DNA from: an uncultured Clostridia bacterium
GTDB lineage: Bacteria > Bacillota > Clostridia > Peptostreptococcales > Anaerovoracaceae
Reading direction: 5' to 3'
Assembly (NCBI GenBank): GCA_945788655.1
Contig: CALZMV010000094.1
Span: 1-5,416 of the forward strand
Length of the DNA: 5,416 nt
The notes under the pieces are model-generated. The model was not told the DNA's origin, searched no databases, and was given only the letters and a program-made list of their open reading frames with translations. Below, one piece after another: positions 1-5,416 of the stretch; position 1 is the first letter of the stretch, and every line of letters starts with the position of its first letter. A program made the translations under genes and the position numbers.

Positions 1-662
1 AGAGTCACTCCCTCATGACCATTAAAGAGTTCTGCCAGTTCAAATGCCACATCATTGATTTTTCTCGCTCCCAGACTTCCGCCAAAGGAAAACACAACAA
101 AGTCCTCCTGTGGAATTTCAAGTTTTTCCCTTGCCTCAGCCTTTGAGATGGTGAAGAAACTTCTTCTCACAGGATTTCCTGCTTCAATGAGCTTTTGTGG
201 CATCTTAAAAAACCGTGCTGCATCAGGGAATCCCAGAAAAATACTGTCAACAAATCGCTCTAGCATTCTATTTGCAAGTCCCGGAAAGGCATTCTGCTCG
301 TGAATGTATGTAGGCACCTTCATCAGATGTCCCGCCATGAGCATAGGAACACACACAAAACCTCCTGTACCGATAATAACATCCGGCTTAAACTCCCTTA
401 TTATCTTCTTAGACTGCGCGATACCTTTAGATACCGCAATTCCTGTCTTAACAAACTCACCGGGAGTTTTTTTATCAAACCATCTGGCAGTCACCAGCTT
501 AAGGTCATACCCATTATCAGGAACGACTTCCTTCTCAATTCCTTCTTCATTTCCGACATATAGAACTTCTGTTTCAGAATCAATTTCTTTGAACTTGTCT
601 GCAATGGCAAGAGCAGGATAAATATGTCCTCCTGTTCCGCCGCCGGTTACAATCACTCTCAT
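1..662 (-). CDS. murG: MurG, UDP-GlcNAc:lipid I N-acetylglucosaminyltransferase (3' end outside window)
   Basis: MurG transfers GlcNAc from UDP-GlcNAc to lipid I at the inner face of the membrane, making lipid II (GT28 family, two Rossmann-like domains). The frame is open from ATG at 662 to the window edge, giving 220 codons of an expected ~355-370, so the whole N-terminal acceptor domain and the beginning of the C-terminal donor domain are visible. The start reads MRVIVTGGGTGGHIYPALA, with the glycine-rich GGGTGGH loop at residues 7-13 that binds the lipid I diphosphate. Further family motifs are HEQN (121-124), GNPVR (162-166) and GGSLGAR (194-200), which opens the UDP-GlcNAc-binding half. 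ATG at 662 is preceded by AGGTG six bases upstream and starts directly with the canonical first strand. It lies 9 bp after the ftsW stop, so co-transcription is likely. The order of motifs and absence of stops indicate an intact gene as far as can be seen. Confidence 0.97.
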   Translation of the reverse strand, partial: MRVIVTGGGTGGHIYPALAIADKFKEIDSETEVLYVGNEEGIEKEVVPDNGYDLKLVTARWFDKKTPGEFVKTGIAVSKGIAQSKKIIREFKPDVIIGTGGFVCVPMLMAGHLMKVPTYIHEQNAFPGLANRMLERFVDSIFLGFPDAARFFKMPQKLIEAGNPVRRSFFTISKAEAREKLEIPQEDFVVFSFGGSLGARKINDVAFELAELFNGHEGVT

Positions 663-668
663 TAATGT

Positions 669-673
669 CACCT
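669..673 (-). promoter_or_regulatory. Shine-Dalgarno of murG, overlapping the ftsW stop codon
   Basis: AGGTG on the minus strand lies 6 bases upstream of the murG ATG. Its first two bases are the last two bases of the ftsW TAG stop. A ribosome terminating on ftsW would cover this site, so translational coupling of ftsW and murG is a reasonable inference. Confidence 0.75.
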
Positions 674-1832
674 ATACTTCTGACGATTTTGAAATATTCA
701 CCAATATACCCATAGTACCCATAAAAATCAGCAGTGCGTTGCCGCCATAGCTTACAAATGGCAGAATAACACCGGTTGGAGGGAATGAGGATGTTACAAC
801 AGCAATATTCAGCACCACCTGAACACCTATCATTATGGTAATGCCGGCAGCCAGCATCATTCCCATATAGTCAGGGGCATTCATGGCAACGTGGCAGCCT
901 CGCCACACCAATGCCATATACAGCAGTATTAACGCCGCGATACCCACAAATCCCAATTCTTCTCCGATTATTGCCAAAATAAAGTCATTCTGAGGTTCAG
1001 GAAGGTAGAGGTTTTTCTGAATACTGTTTCCAAGACCTCTTCCTGTCAGACCTCCTGTGCCCATGGCAAGAAGTGACTGCACAACCTGCCATCCATCATC
1101 AAGTGCATGAGCAAAAGGATCCAAAAAGCTTGTAAACCTCTTTAACCTATATCCATCCGTATCCATTGCAATCAAAGCCACACCTGCCACACCTGCAGCA
1201 CCTGCAAGCATTCCTAAGTGTCCCCATCTCGCACCTGAAACAAAGAGCATACCACCGGCAATAAATATAACTGTAAATGCAGTGGACATATTAGGCTGCA
1301 GCATAATCAGTCCTGCATAAACTCCCGCTACCATTACAACAGGCAAAACACCCTTCCAGAAATCAAAAGGTCTCTTAGGATACTTTGAGTAATAGCCTGC
1401 TACGAATGTTATAAGACCGAATTTGCATACTTCACCCGGCATAACGGTAAGAGGTCCTACCCCAACCCATCTTACTGCACCATTTGCTTCCAGACCTAAA
1501 GGTGTAAAAATCAAGAACAGCAAACCTAGACATACCACTGCAATAGGCTTATACATTCTTCCCCACCAGTGATAGTCAATCTTTGAGAAGATCCACATTA
1601 CCACGAATCCTAAGGCCGCCCAAACGGCCTGCTTTTTAAGATAAACATAAGGGTCTCCCGCTTCACTGATGGATTTGTAGTAGCTGGCACTAAAGATCAT
1701 CACCGTTCCAAAGACAACAAGAGCAGTCGTGAGAAGTACTATCAGCAAATCACCGTTGCCGCTGTCTTTGAACAGCTTCAGTCCGCTTATCCTGGATTTA
1801 AATTTAGTTTTTAAAGCATTTGCTTTTCTCAT
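672..1832 (-). CDS. ftsW: SEDS-family peptidoglycan glycosyltransferase FtsW/SpoVE
   Basis: This 386-residue polytopic membrane protein belongs to the SEDS family (FtsW/RodA/SpoVE), which polymerises lipid II into glycan strands together with a class B penicillin-binding protein. A basic cytoplasmic N-terminus (~1-28) is followed by hydrophobic segments starting at about 29-50, 67-82 and 94-112 and continuing to ~380, consistent with the usual ten helices. Visible family motifs are NGAVRW (117-122), QPNMSTA (179-185), GLGNS (266-270), LPEPQNDFILAIIGEELG (277-294) and TGVILPFVSYGG (353-364). Asp283 matches the essential extracellular-loop Asp of RodA/FtsW. ATG at 1832 has AGGTGA seven bases upstream (1840-1845). 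The gene sits between murD and murG, the slot occupied by spoVE in Bacillus subtilis and by ftsW in many other bacteria. Sequence alone does not separate the vegetative division protein from the sporulation paralogue; the ftsW symbol follows common clostridial usage. RodA is less likely because of the dcw context. Confidence 0.95.
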   Translation of the reverse strand: MRKANALKTKFKSRISGLKLFKDSGNGDLLIVLLTTALVVFGTVMIFSASYYKSISEAGDPYVYLKKQAVWAALGFVVMWIFSKIDYHWWGRMYKPIAVVCLGLLFLIFTPLGLEANGAVRWVGVGPLTVMPGEVCKFGLITFVAGYYSKYPKRPFDFWKGVLPVVMVAGVYAGLIMLQPNMSTAFTVIFIAGGMLFVSGARWGHLGMLAGAAGVAGVALIAMDTDGYRLKRFTSFLDPFAHALDDGWQVVQSLLAMGTGGLTGRGLGNSIQKNLYLPEPQNDFILAIIGEELGFVGIAALILLYMALVWRGCHVAMNAPDYMGMMLAAGITIMIGVQVVLNIAVVTSSFPPTGVILPFVSYGGNALLIFMGTMGILVNISKSSEV

Positions 1833-1839
1833 AAAAACT

Positions 1840-1845
1840 TCACCT
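1840..1845 (-). promoter_or_regulatory. Shine-Dalgarno of ftsW
   Basis: AGGTGA on the minus strand, 7 bases before the ATG at 1832, within the 23-bp gap between murD and ftsW. It supports the chosen ftsW start and independent initiation rather than overlap coupling. Confidence 0.75.
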
Positions 1846-1855
1846 ATAAATAAAA

Positions 1856-3223
1856 CTACAGTTTAGATACAATATCCTTGAAATGATCGCCTCTCTGCTC
1901 AAAATTCTTGTACATATCCCAGCTCGCACAGGCAGGAGAAAGGAGTACTGTATCACCGGGTTCTGCGACAGAAACAGCCTTTGCAACGCATTCTTCCATA
2001 TCTTTTCCATAGGAATATGCTGAAAAGCCTGCTTCATCGCATGCTTTTGCTATCACAGGACCATCACGTCCTATAAGCACCATATGCTTGACGCTTCCGT
2101 TAAAATTATCTACAAAAGGCTTAAAATCCTGGCTCTTTCCATCGCCTCCCGCAATTAAAACAATATTCTTTTCAATTGCGCGAAGGGCAGTAAGGGCAGC
2201 ATCCACATTTGTTCCCTTAGAATCATTGTAGAACTTTACACCATTCTTTTCACCACATAATTCAATGCGGTGTTCAACGCCCCCGAAACTTCTTAAAGTA
2301 TCCCTGATATCTTCAGGCGCTATTCCTGCATAATAGCAGATTGCAGCTGCCGCTAAGGCATTTTCAATATTGTGCTTGCCGATAATTTTCAGTTCATTCT
2401 TCCTGCAAAGATGAATGAGGCTTCCATCCTCACATCTCAATACAAGCTCATCCTTCATTAAAAATGCACCCTGTTCCAGCTCTTTTGTGGAAGAAAAAGG
2501 AATAACCTTTGCTTTGCATTCTCTTGCCAGCTCAGTGCATAAGCTGTCGTCGGCATTGATTATGCAATATCCGTCTTCCTGCTGATTTATAAAGATATTT
2601 GCCTTAGCCTTGGCATAATTTTCCATTGTATGGTGACGGTTAAGATGGTCAGGAGTAATGTTAAGAATGGCAGACACTACAGGGTTAAAACACCTTACAG
2701 TCTGCAGCTGGAAACTGCTTGTTTCTGTAATCATCCAGTCATCTTCCTTGCTTTCAAGCGCCTTGGACACAACGGCCACGCCAATGTTTCCGACAACATA
2801 TGTATTTCTTCCTGAATTCTTGAATATTTCACCAACAAGAGTTGTCGTTGTGGTTTTGCCGTTTGTTCCTGTAATTGCAACAAAGCTACCCTTTGCAAGT
2901 CTGAAAGCTGTTTCAAGTTCGCCGGTTATTTCTGCACCTGCTTCCATTGCCTTCACTACAAAGTCAGCCTCAGGATTCACTCCCGGACTCAAGATAAGCA
3001 TGTCAAACCGGCTCATATCTTCCGGCATACTTCCAAGGTAAAGCTCAGCACCCCTGTTTCTAAACCCTTCAACCAGTTCCTTAGGTGTGTCAGCCTCTGA
3101 TTTTGCGTCCTGAATTGTAACATCAGCGCCAAGCTCCAGCATTGCATCAGCCGCCGCAATTCCTGACTTGCCAAGACCTACTACCATTATTTTTTTATCT
3201 TTATAACAATTTCTAGTATCCAT
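1856..3223 (-). CDS. murD: MurD, UDP-N-acetylmuramoyl-L-alanine--D-glutamate ligase
   Basis: MurD is the cytoplasmic ATP-dependent ligase that adds D-glutamate to UDP-MurNAc-L-Ala. The protein is 455 residues from ATG 3223, normal for the family. Domain 1 (~1-110) is a Rossmann-like UDP-binding fold with GLGKSG at 16-21. The central ATPase domain has the P-loop GTNGKTT (119-125), ETSSFQL (167-173), NITPDHLNRH (188-197; His193 is the expected metal ligand) and Lys207 at the position of the carbamylated lysine. The C-terminal domain has HNIENALAA (284-292), GGVEHRIE (314-321), NDSKGTN (333-339), AGGDGK (358-363) and SPACASWDMYKNFEQRG (429-445). The frame also opens upstream at TTG 3229, but GAGGG at 3230-3234 directly abuts that codon and is 6 bases from ATG 3223, so the ATG is preferred. 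It lies 21 bp after mraY and 23 bp before ftsW. No key residue is missing. Confidence 0.97.
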   Translation of the reverse strand: MDTRNCYKDKKIMVVGLGKSGIAAADAMLELGADVTIQDAKSEADTPKELVEGFRNRGAELYLGSMPEDMSRFDMLILSPGVNPEADFVVKAMEAGAEITGELETAFRLAKGSFVAITGTNGKTTTTTLVGEIFKNSGRNTYVVGNIGVAVVSKALESKEDDWMITETSSFQLQTVRCFNPVVSAILNITPDHLNRHHTMENYAKAKANIFINQQEDGYCIINADDSLCTELARECKAKVIPFSSTKELEQGAFLMKDELVLRCEDGSLIHLCRKNELKIIGKHNIENALAAAAICYYAGIAPEDIRDTLRSFGGVEHRIELCGEKNGVKFYNDSKGTNVDAALTALRAIEKNIVLIAGGDGKSQDFKPFVDNFNGSVKHMVLIGRDGPVIAKACDEAGFSAYSYGKDMEECVAKAVSVAEPGDTVLLSPACASWDMYKNFEQRGDHFKDIVSKL

Positions 3224-3229
3224 AATCAA

Positions 3230-3234
3230 CCCTC
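3230..3234 (-). promoter_or_regulatory. Shine-Dalgarno that decides the murD start
   Basis: GAGGG on the minus strand lies 6 bases upstream of ATG 3223 but has zero spacing to the in-frame TTG at 3229. This spacing favours the ATG, removing two residues from the longest possible protein. Confidence 0.7.
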
Positions 3235-3244
3235 ATATGCCATA

Positions 3245-4237
3245 TTAAATGTTCATTATCAGAATGGCCACGATGCATGTAACCATTGCAAAACACCAGA
3301 ACATAACAACAACCTTTTTTTCACTCATTCCGCACAGTTCAAAATGATGATGAATAGGCGCCATTTTGAAAATTCTCTTTTTTGTTCTCTTATAATAGCT
3401 TACCTGAATTATTACAGATAAGGCTTCTATAACGTAAATTATTCCTGCAATTGCAAGAAGAAACTCCAGTTTCATCATTAAAGCCCCTGCAGAAAGCACA
3501 CCCCCTAAAGCCATTGAGCCTGTATCTCCCATAAATATCTTTGCAGGATTCTTGTTGAGCATCAGGAAACCAAGGCAAGCACCGGAAACTGCACCGAACA
3601 GAATCGGCATATCCTGATAATATCCGAAAGAAACAGATGCAATAACCATAAAGAAGGCTACAAGCGCTGTAATACCTGAAGCAAGACCATCAAGACCATC
3701 TGTTAGGTTTACAGAGTTGCTGAAAGCAATCATGACAAACATTACAAATGGTATATAGAAGATTCCCAGGTCTAAAGTAACATTGAAGATCGGAATCCAG
3801 ATTGCACTTGATTCAAATGTGTTTCCTCCTGAGTAAAGATATGCATATATTGCAAAAGCCAGAGAAAAGACAAACTGCATCACAACCTTCTGTTTGGCAC
3901 TTAGTCCCTTATTGTTCTTTTTTACTGCCTTTTCATAGTCATCCTTGAAACCGATGCTTCCAAAGAGAACCATTGCCACAAGAACAGCTATCAGACCAGC
4001 AGTAACTCCATGGGAAAATATGGCAACAGCCAATGCTCCAACCCAAGTAGCAGCAATAATTGCAAGACCACCCATGCTAGGAGTACCTGTCTTCTTATGA
4101 TGTGACTTAGGTCCTTCATCTCTTACAAACTGTCTGAACTGCTTTTCTTCCAATTTCGGAATAAGGAGTTTTGTAAATCCAGCTCCTAAAACCCATGTAA
4201 TCACCAATGTTATAACCGGTAGTAAAAATACTTCCAT
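3245..4237 (-). CDS. mraY: MraY, phospho-N-acetylmuramoyl-pentapeptide transferase
   Basis: MraY is the integral membrane enzyme that transfers phospho-MurNAc-pentapeptide from UDP to undecaprenyl phosphate, forming lipid I, with Mg2+. From ATG 4237 the protein is 330 residues, within the usual range (~320-360), with about ten hydrophobic segments; the first spans roughly 3-26. Signature motifs are all present: EGPKSHHKKTGTPSMGG (41-57), the aspartate pair in FKDDYEK (Asp99/Asp100), NLTDGLDGL (177-185, with Asp180 and Asp183), FMGDTGS (235-241, Asp238) and the cytoplasmic APIHHHFE loop (293-300, His296-298). An in-frame GTG at 4240 directly precedes the ATG. AAGGAG at 4245-4250 is 7 bases from the ATG and 4 from the GTG, so ATG is favoured. 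It is separated from murF by 67 bp and from murD by 21 bp. It is the target family of tunicamycin-type and muraymycin-type inhibitors (family knowledge). Nothing suggests truncation. Confidence 0.97.
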   Translation of the reverse strand: MEVFLLPVITLVITWVLGAGFTKLLIPKLEEKQFRQFVRDEGPKSHHKKTGTPSMGGLAIIAATWVGALAVAIFSHGVTAGLIAVLVAMVLFGSIGFKDDYEKAVKKNNKGLSAKQKVVMQFVFSLAFAIYAYLYSGGNTFESSAIWIPIFNVTLDLGIFYIPFVMFVMIAFSNSVNLTDGLDGLASGITALVAFFMVIASVSFGYYQDMPILFGAVSGACLGFLMLNKNPAKIFMGDTGSMALGGVLSAGALMMKLEFLLAIAGIIYVIEALSVIIQVSYYKRTKKRIFKMAPIHHHFELCGMSEKKVVVMFWCFAMVTCIVAILIMNI

Positions 4238-4244
4238 CACTTAT

Positions 4245-4250
4245 CTCCTT
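4245..4250 (-). promoter_or_regulatory. Shine-Dalgarno that decides the mraY start
   Basis: AAGGAG on the minus strand is the strongest ribosome site in the window, close to the perfect consensus. Spacing is 7 bases to ATG 4237 and 4 bases to the adjacent in-frame GTG 4240, which favours the ATG. Confidence 0.8.
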
Positions 4251-4304
4251 GTATATCCTGTATTTGTAAATTCATTATCTGTAAATCTTATATTTATCTA
4301 CAGC

Positions 4305-5416
4305 TTATAGTTCGTTGATGATTTTCTCCATTTCCATACCTCTTGAGGCCTTCACCAGGATAACATCACCATCTTTTATTATATCATTTTTTGCTTTAAT
4401 AAAATCCTCTTTTTGGGCAAAATACATGACAGAATCTGAATTCATATATTTTTTTGCCTCATCTGCATAATAAAATCCATCTTCCCCTACTGCCACAAGG
4501 ATATCTATGCCCTTTTTTGCAACATGCTCGCCCATAGATCTGTGAGCGGCCTCAGCCCTGTCCTCAAGACCTATAACATCTCCCAAAATGGCTACTCTGC
4601 GCTTTGCTTCAGTAGCTGCCAGAGTGTTTATGGCAGACTTTACGGATTTTTCGCATGCATTATAACAGTCATCAATTATCTTGAGACCGTTTTTTTCAAA
4701 AATGTTAAGTCTCTTACCTGTAAGTTCGGCCTGTTTTAATCCTTCAGCCGCTTCCGCCGGAGAAATGCCTATAAGCTGACCTACTGCCATTGCAAGACCT
4801 GCGTTGTATGCATTATGAGCACCTGCTGTTGGAAGCTCTACAAGCTGCCTGCATGAACCGTCATCAAAGACGAAGGAAACTCCTTTGTCGCCGTAATCCT
4901 TAATATCAGATACATTGAAATCACCTTGCCCATTATCATCTACAGATAAAAGCCTGTAATCGCCCGAAACTCTTTCTTTTGAAAGTTCAGGACACGCTGA
5001 ATTTACAACCAGCACTGATTCTTCATTAAAGTAATCGGTTATCTCCATCTTAGCCCTGACAATGTTCTCAATATTCTTCATTTTCCTTATGTTTACTTCT
5101 GCAATCTGAGTTATGATAGCAATGTCAGGTTTTACAATCTGAGCGAGCCTGTCTATTTCTCCCGGTGCATCCATACCAAGCTCTAAAACAGCTATTTCCG
5201 TATCCTCAGGGAATTCCAGTATGGCAAGAGGTAACCCGTGTATGCTGTTGTAATTTTTCTTGTTCCTTGCAGTCTTGTATTTTGTACTTGCCACATAATA
5301 CATCATATCTCTGGTGCTGGTCTTTCCGACACTTCCTGTCACGCCGATTCTCTTTTTCAGAGGCAGCGTGTCAAGATAATAAGCTGAAAGCTTATGAAGG
5401 GAAGCTACAACGTCTT
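4305..5416 (-). CDS. murF: MurF, UDP-MurNAc-tripeptide--D-alanyl-D-alanine ligase (5' end outside window)
   Basis: MurF is the cytoplasmic ATP-dependent ligase that adds D-Ala-D-Ala to UDP-MurNAc-tripeptide. The frame is open to the window edge: 369 codons plus a partial one. An in-frame GTG at 5342 is not the start, because it lies inside the P-loop strand and coding continues upstream (KRIGVTGS). Compared with ~455-residue homologues, about 85 N-terminal residues (most of the UDP-substrate domain) are missing. Visible motifs are the P-loop TGSVGKTS (5316-5339), NYNSIHGLP, ELGMDAPGEI, RAKMEI with the likely carbamylated Lys, AGAHNAYNA in the adenine-binding region, and in the C-terminal domain DDCYNACEKS (4644-4673), ILGD and LVKASRGMEME. 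Several of these differ from family consensus: ITQIAEVN replaces the usual ITNIG-x-(A/S)H, so the metal-site His is Asn (codon 5091-5093); YNACEKS replaces YNASPxS; and KASRG replaces KGSRG. The fold is clearly MurF. The next gene, mraY, uses the pentapeptide product. Other Mur ligases (MurE, MurC) fit less well. Confidence 0.93.
   Translation of the reverse strand, partial: DVVASLHKLSAYYLDTLPLKKRIGVTGSVGKTSTRDMMYYVASTKYKTARNKKNYNSIHGLPLAILEFPEDTEIAVLELGMDAPGEIDRLAQIVKPDIAIITQIAEVNIRKMKNIENIVRAKMEITDYFNEESVLVVNSACPELSKERVSGDYRLLSVDDNGQGDFNVSDIKDYGDKGVSFVFDDGSCRQLVELPTAGAHNAYNAGLAMAVGQLIGISPAEAAEGLKQAELTGKRLNIFEKNGLKIIDDCYNACEKSVKSAINTLAATEAKRRVAILGDVIGLEDRAEAAHRSMGEHVAKKGIDILVAVGEDGFYYADEAKKYMNSDSVMYFAQKEDFIKAKNDIIKDGDVILVKASRGMEMEKIINEL

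Larger units (their letters stand above)
1..5416 (-). other. dcw cluster segment, probable single transcription unit murF-mraY-murD-ftsW-murG
   Basis: All five genes lie on the minus strand, with gaps of 67, 21, 23 and 9 bp. The gaps hold Shine-Dalgarno sequences, and I see no hairpin followed by a T-run and no good -35/-10 pair. Order and function match the conserved dcw cluster. Single-transcript expression from a promoter upstream of the window is an inference. The plus strand has only short open frames opposite these genes and no supported gene. Confidence 0.85.

Noticed and set aside
55..621. Overlapping plus-strand open frames of 82-105 codons
   Set aside because: They lie antisense to the well-supported murG coding frame, have no family resemblance I recognise and no convincing ribosome sites.
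1840..2037. Minus-strand 65-codon frame at the 3' end of murD
   Set aside because: It lies in an alternative frame of murD and would end in the murD-ftsW gap. No recognisable domain, and murD itself is intact in its own frame to the stop at 1856.
2630..3041. Plus-strand open frames of 61 and 127 codons
   Set aside because: Antisense to the central domain of murD, whose P-loop and other motifs are encoded on the minus strand here. The translations look like low-information shadow sequence.
3234..3239. CATATG palindrome between mraY and murD
   Set aside because: Six-base palindrome expected by chance in AT-rich DNA. No extended dyad or operator-like symmetry around it.
3390..3578. Minus-strand 62-codon frame inside mraY
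   Set aside because: Out of frame with mraY across its conserved GDTGS region. A shadow of real coding sequence.
4238..4304. Intrinsic terminator or riboswitch between murF and mraY
   Set aside because: No GC-rich hairpin followed by a T-run on the minus strand, and too short for a known riboswitch class.
5340..5342. In-frame GTG as a possible murF start
   Set aside because: It encodes the Val immediately before the P-loop TGSVGKTS. The frame stays open upstream to the window edge with MurF-like sequence, so starting here would remove the N-terminal domain.

Overview
The window is a stretch of a division and cell wall (dcw) cluster carried entirely on the minus strand. In transcription order (right to left) it holds murF (5' end outside the window), mraY, murD, ftsW/spoVE and murG (3' end outside the window). 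The three internal genes are complete and carry the catalytic motifs expected of their families. No frameshift, insertion sequence, RNA gene, CRISPR array or foreign-looking segment was seen.

The order murF-mraY-murD-ftsW/spoVE-murG is typical of Gram-positive and especially clostridial dcw clusters. Strong AGGAG/AGGTG ribosome sites, moderate-to-low GC (roughly low-to-mid 40s percent by eye) and Lys/Glu/Ile-rich proteins point to a Firmicute of class Clostridia. I cannot name a genus.

Region by region: 1-662 is the N-terminal 220 codons of murG; 672-1832 is ftsW/spoVE; 1856-3223 is murD; 3245-4237 is mraY; 4238-4304 is a 67-bp AT-rich gap, the longest non-coding stretch; 4305-5416 is the C-terminal ~80% of murF. 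The other junctions are 9, 23 and 21 bp, each with a Shine-Dalgarno sequence and no convincing terminator or promoter, so the genes probably form one transcript.

Together the products carry out consecutive steps of peptidoglycan synthesis. MurD adds D-Glu to UDP-MurNAc-Ala. MurF adds D-Ala-D-Ala to complete the pentapeptide. MraY moves phospho-MurNAc-pentapeptide onto undecaprenyl phosphate (lipid I). MurG adds GlcNAc (lipid II). The SEDS protein FtsW/SpoVE polymerises lipid II outside the membrane with a partner class B PBP.

This is mostly an ordinary housekeeping region and I found no new system. The main oddity is MurF, where several near-invariant Mur-ligase positions differ, including the usual metal-site His. 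Two start codons (murD and mraY) are better placed slightly downstream of the longest possible ORF.
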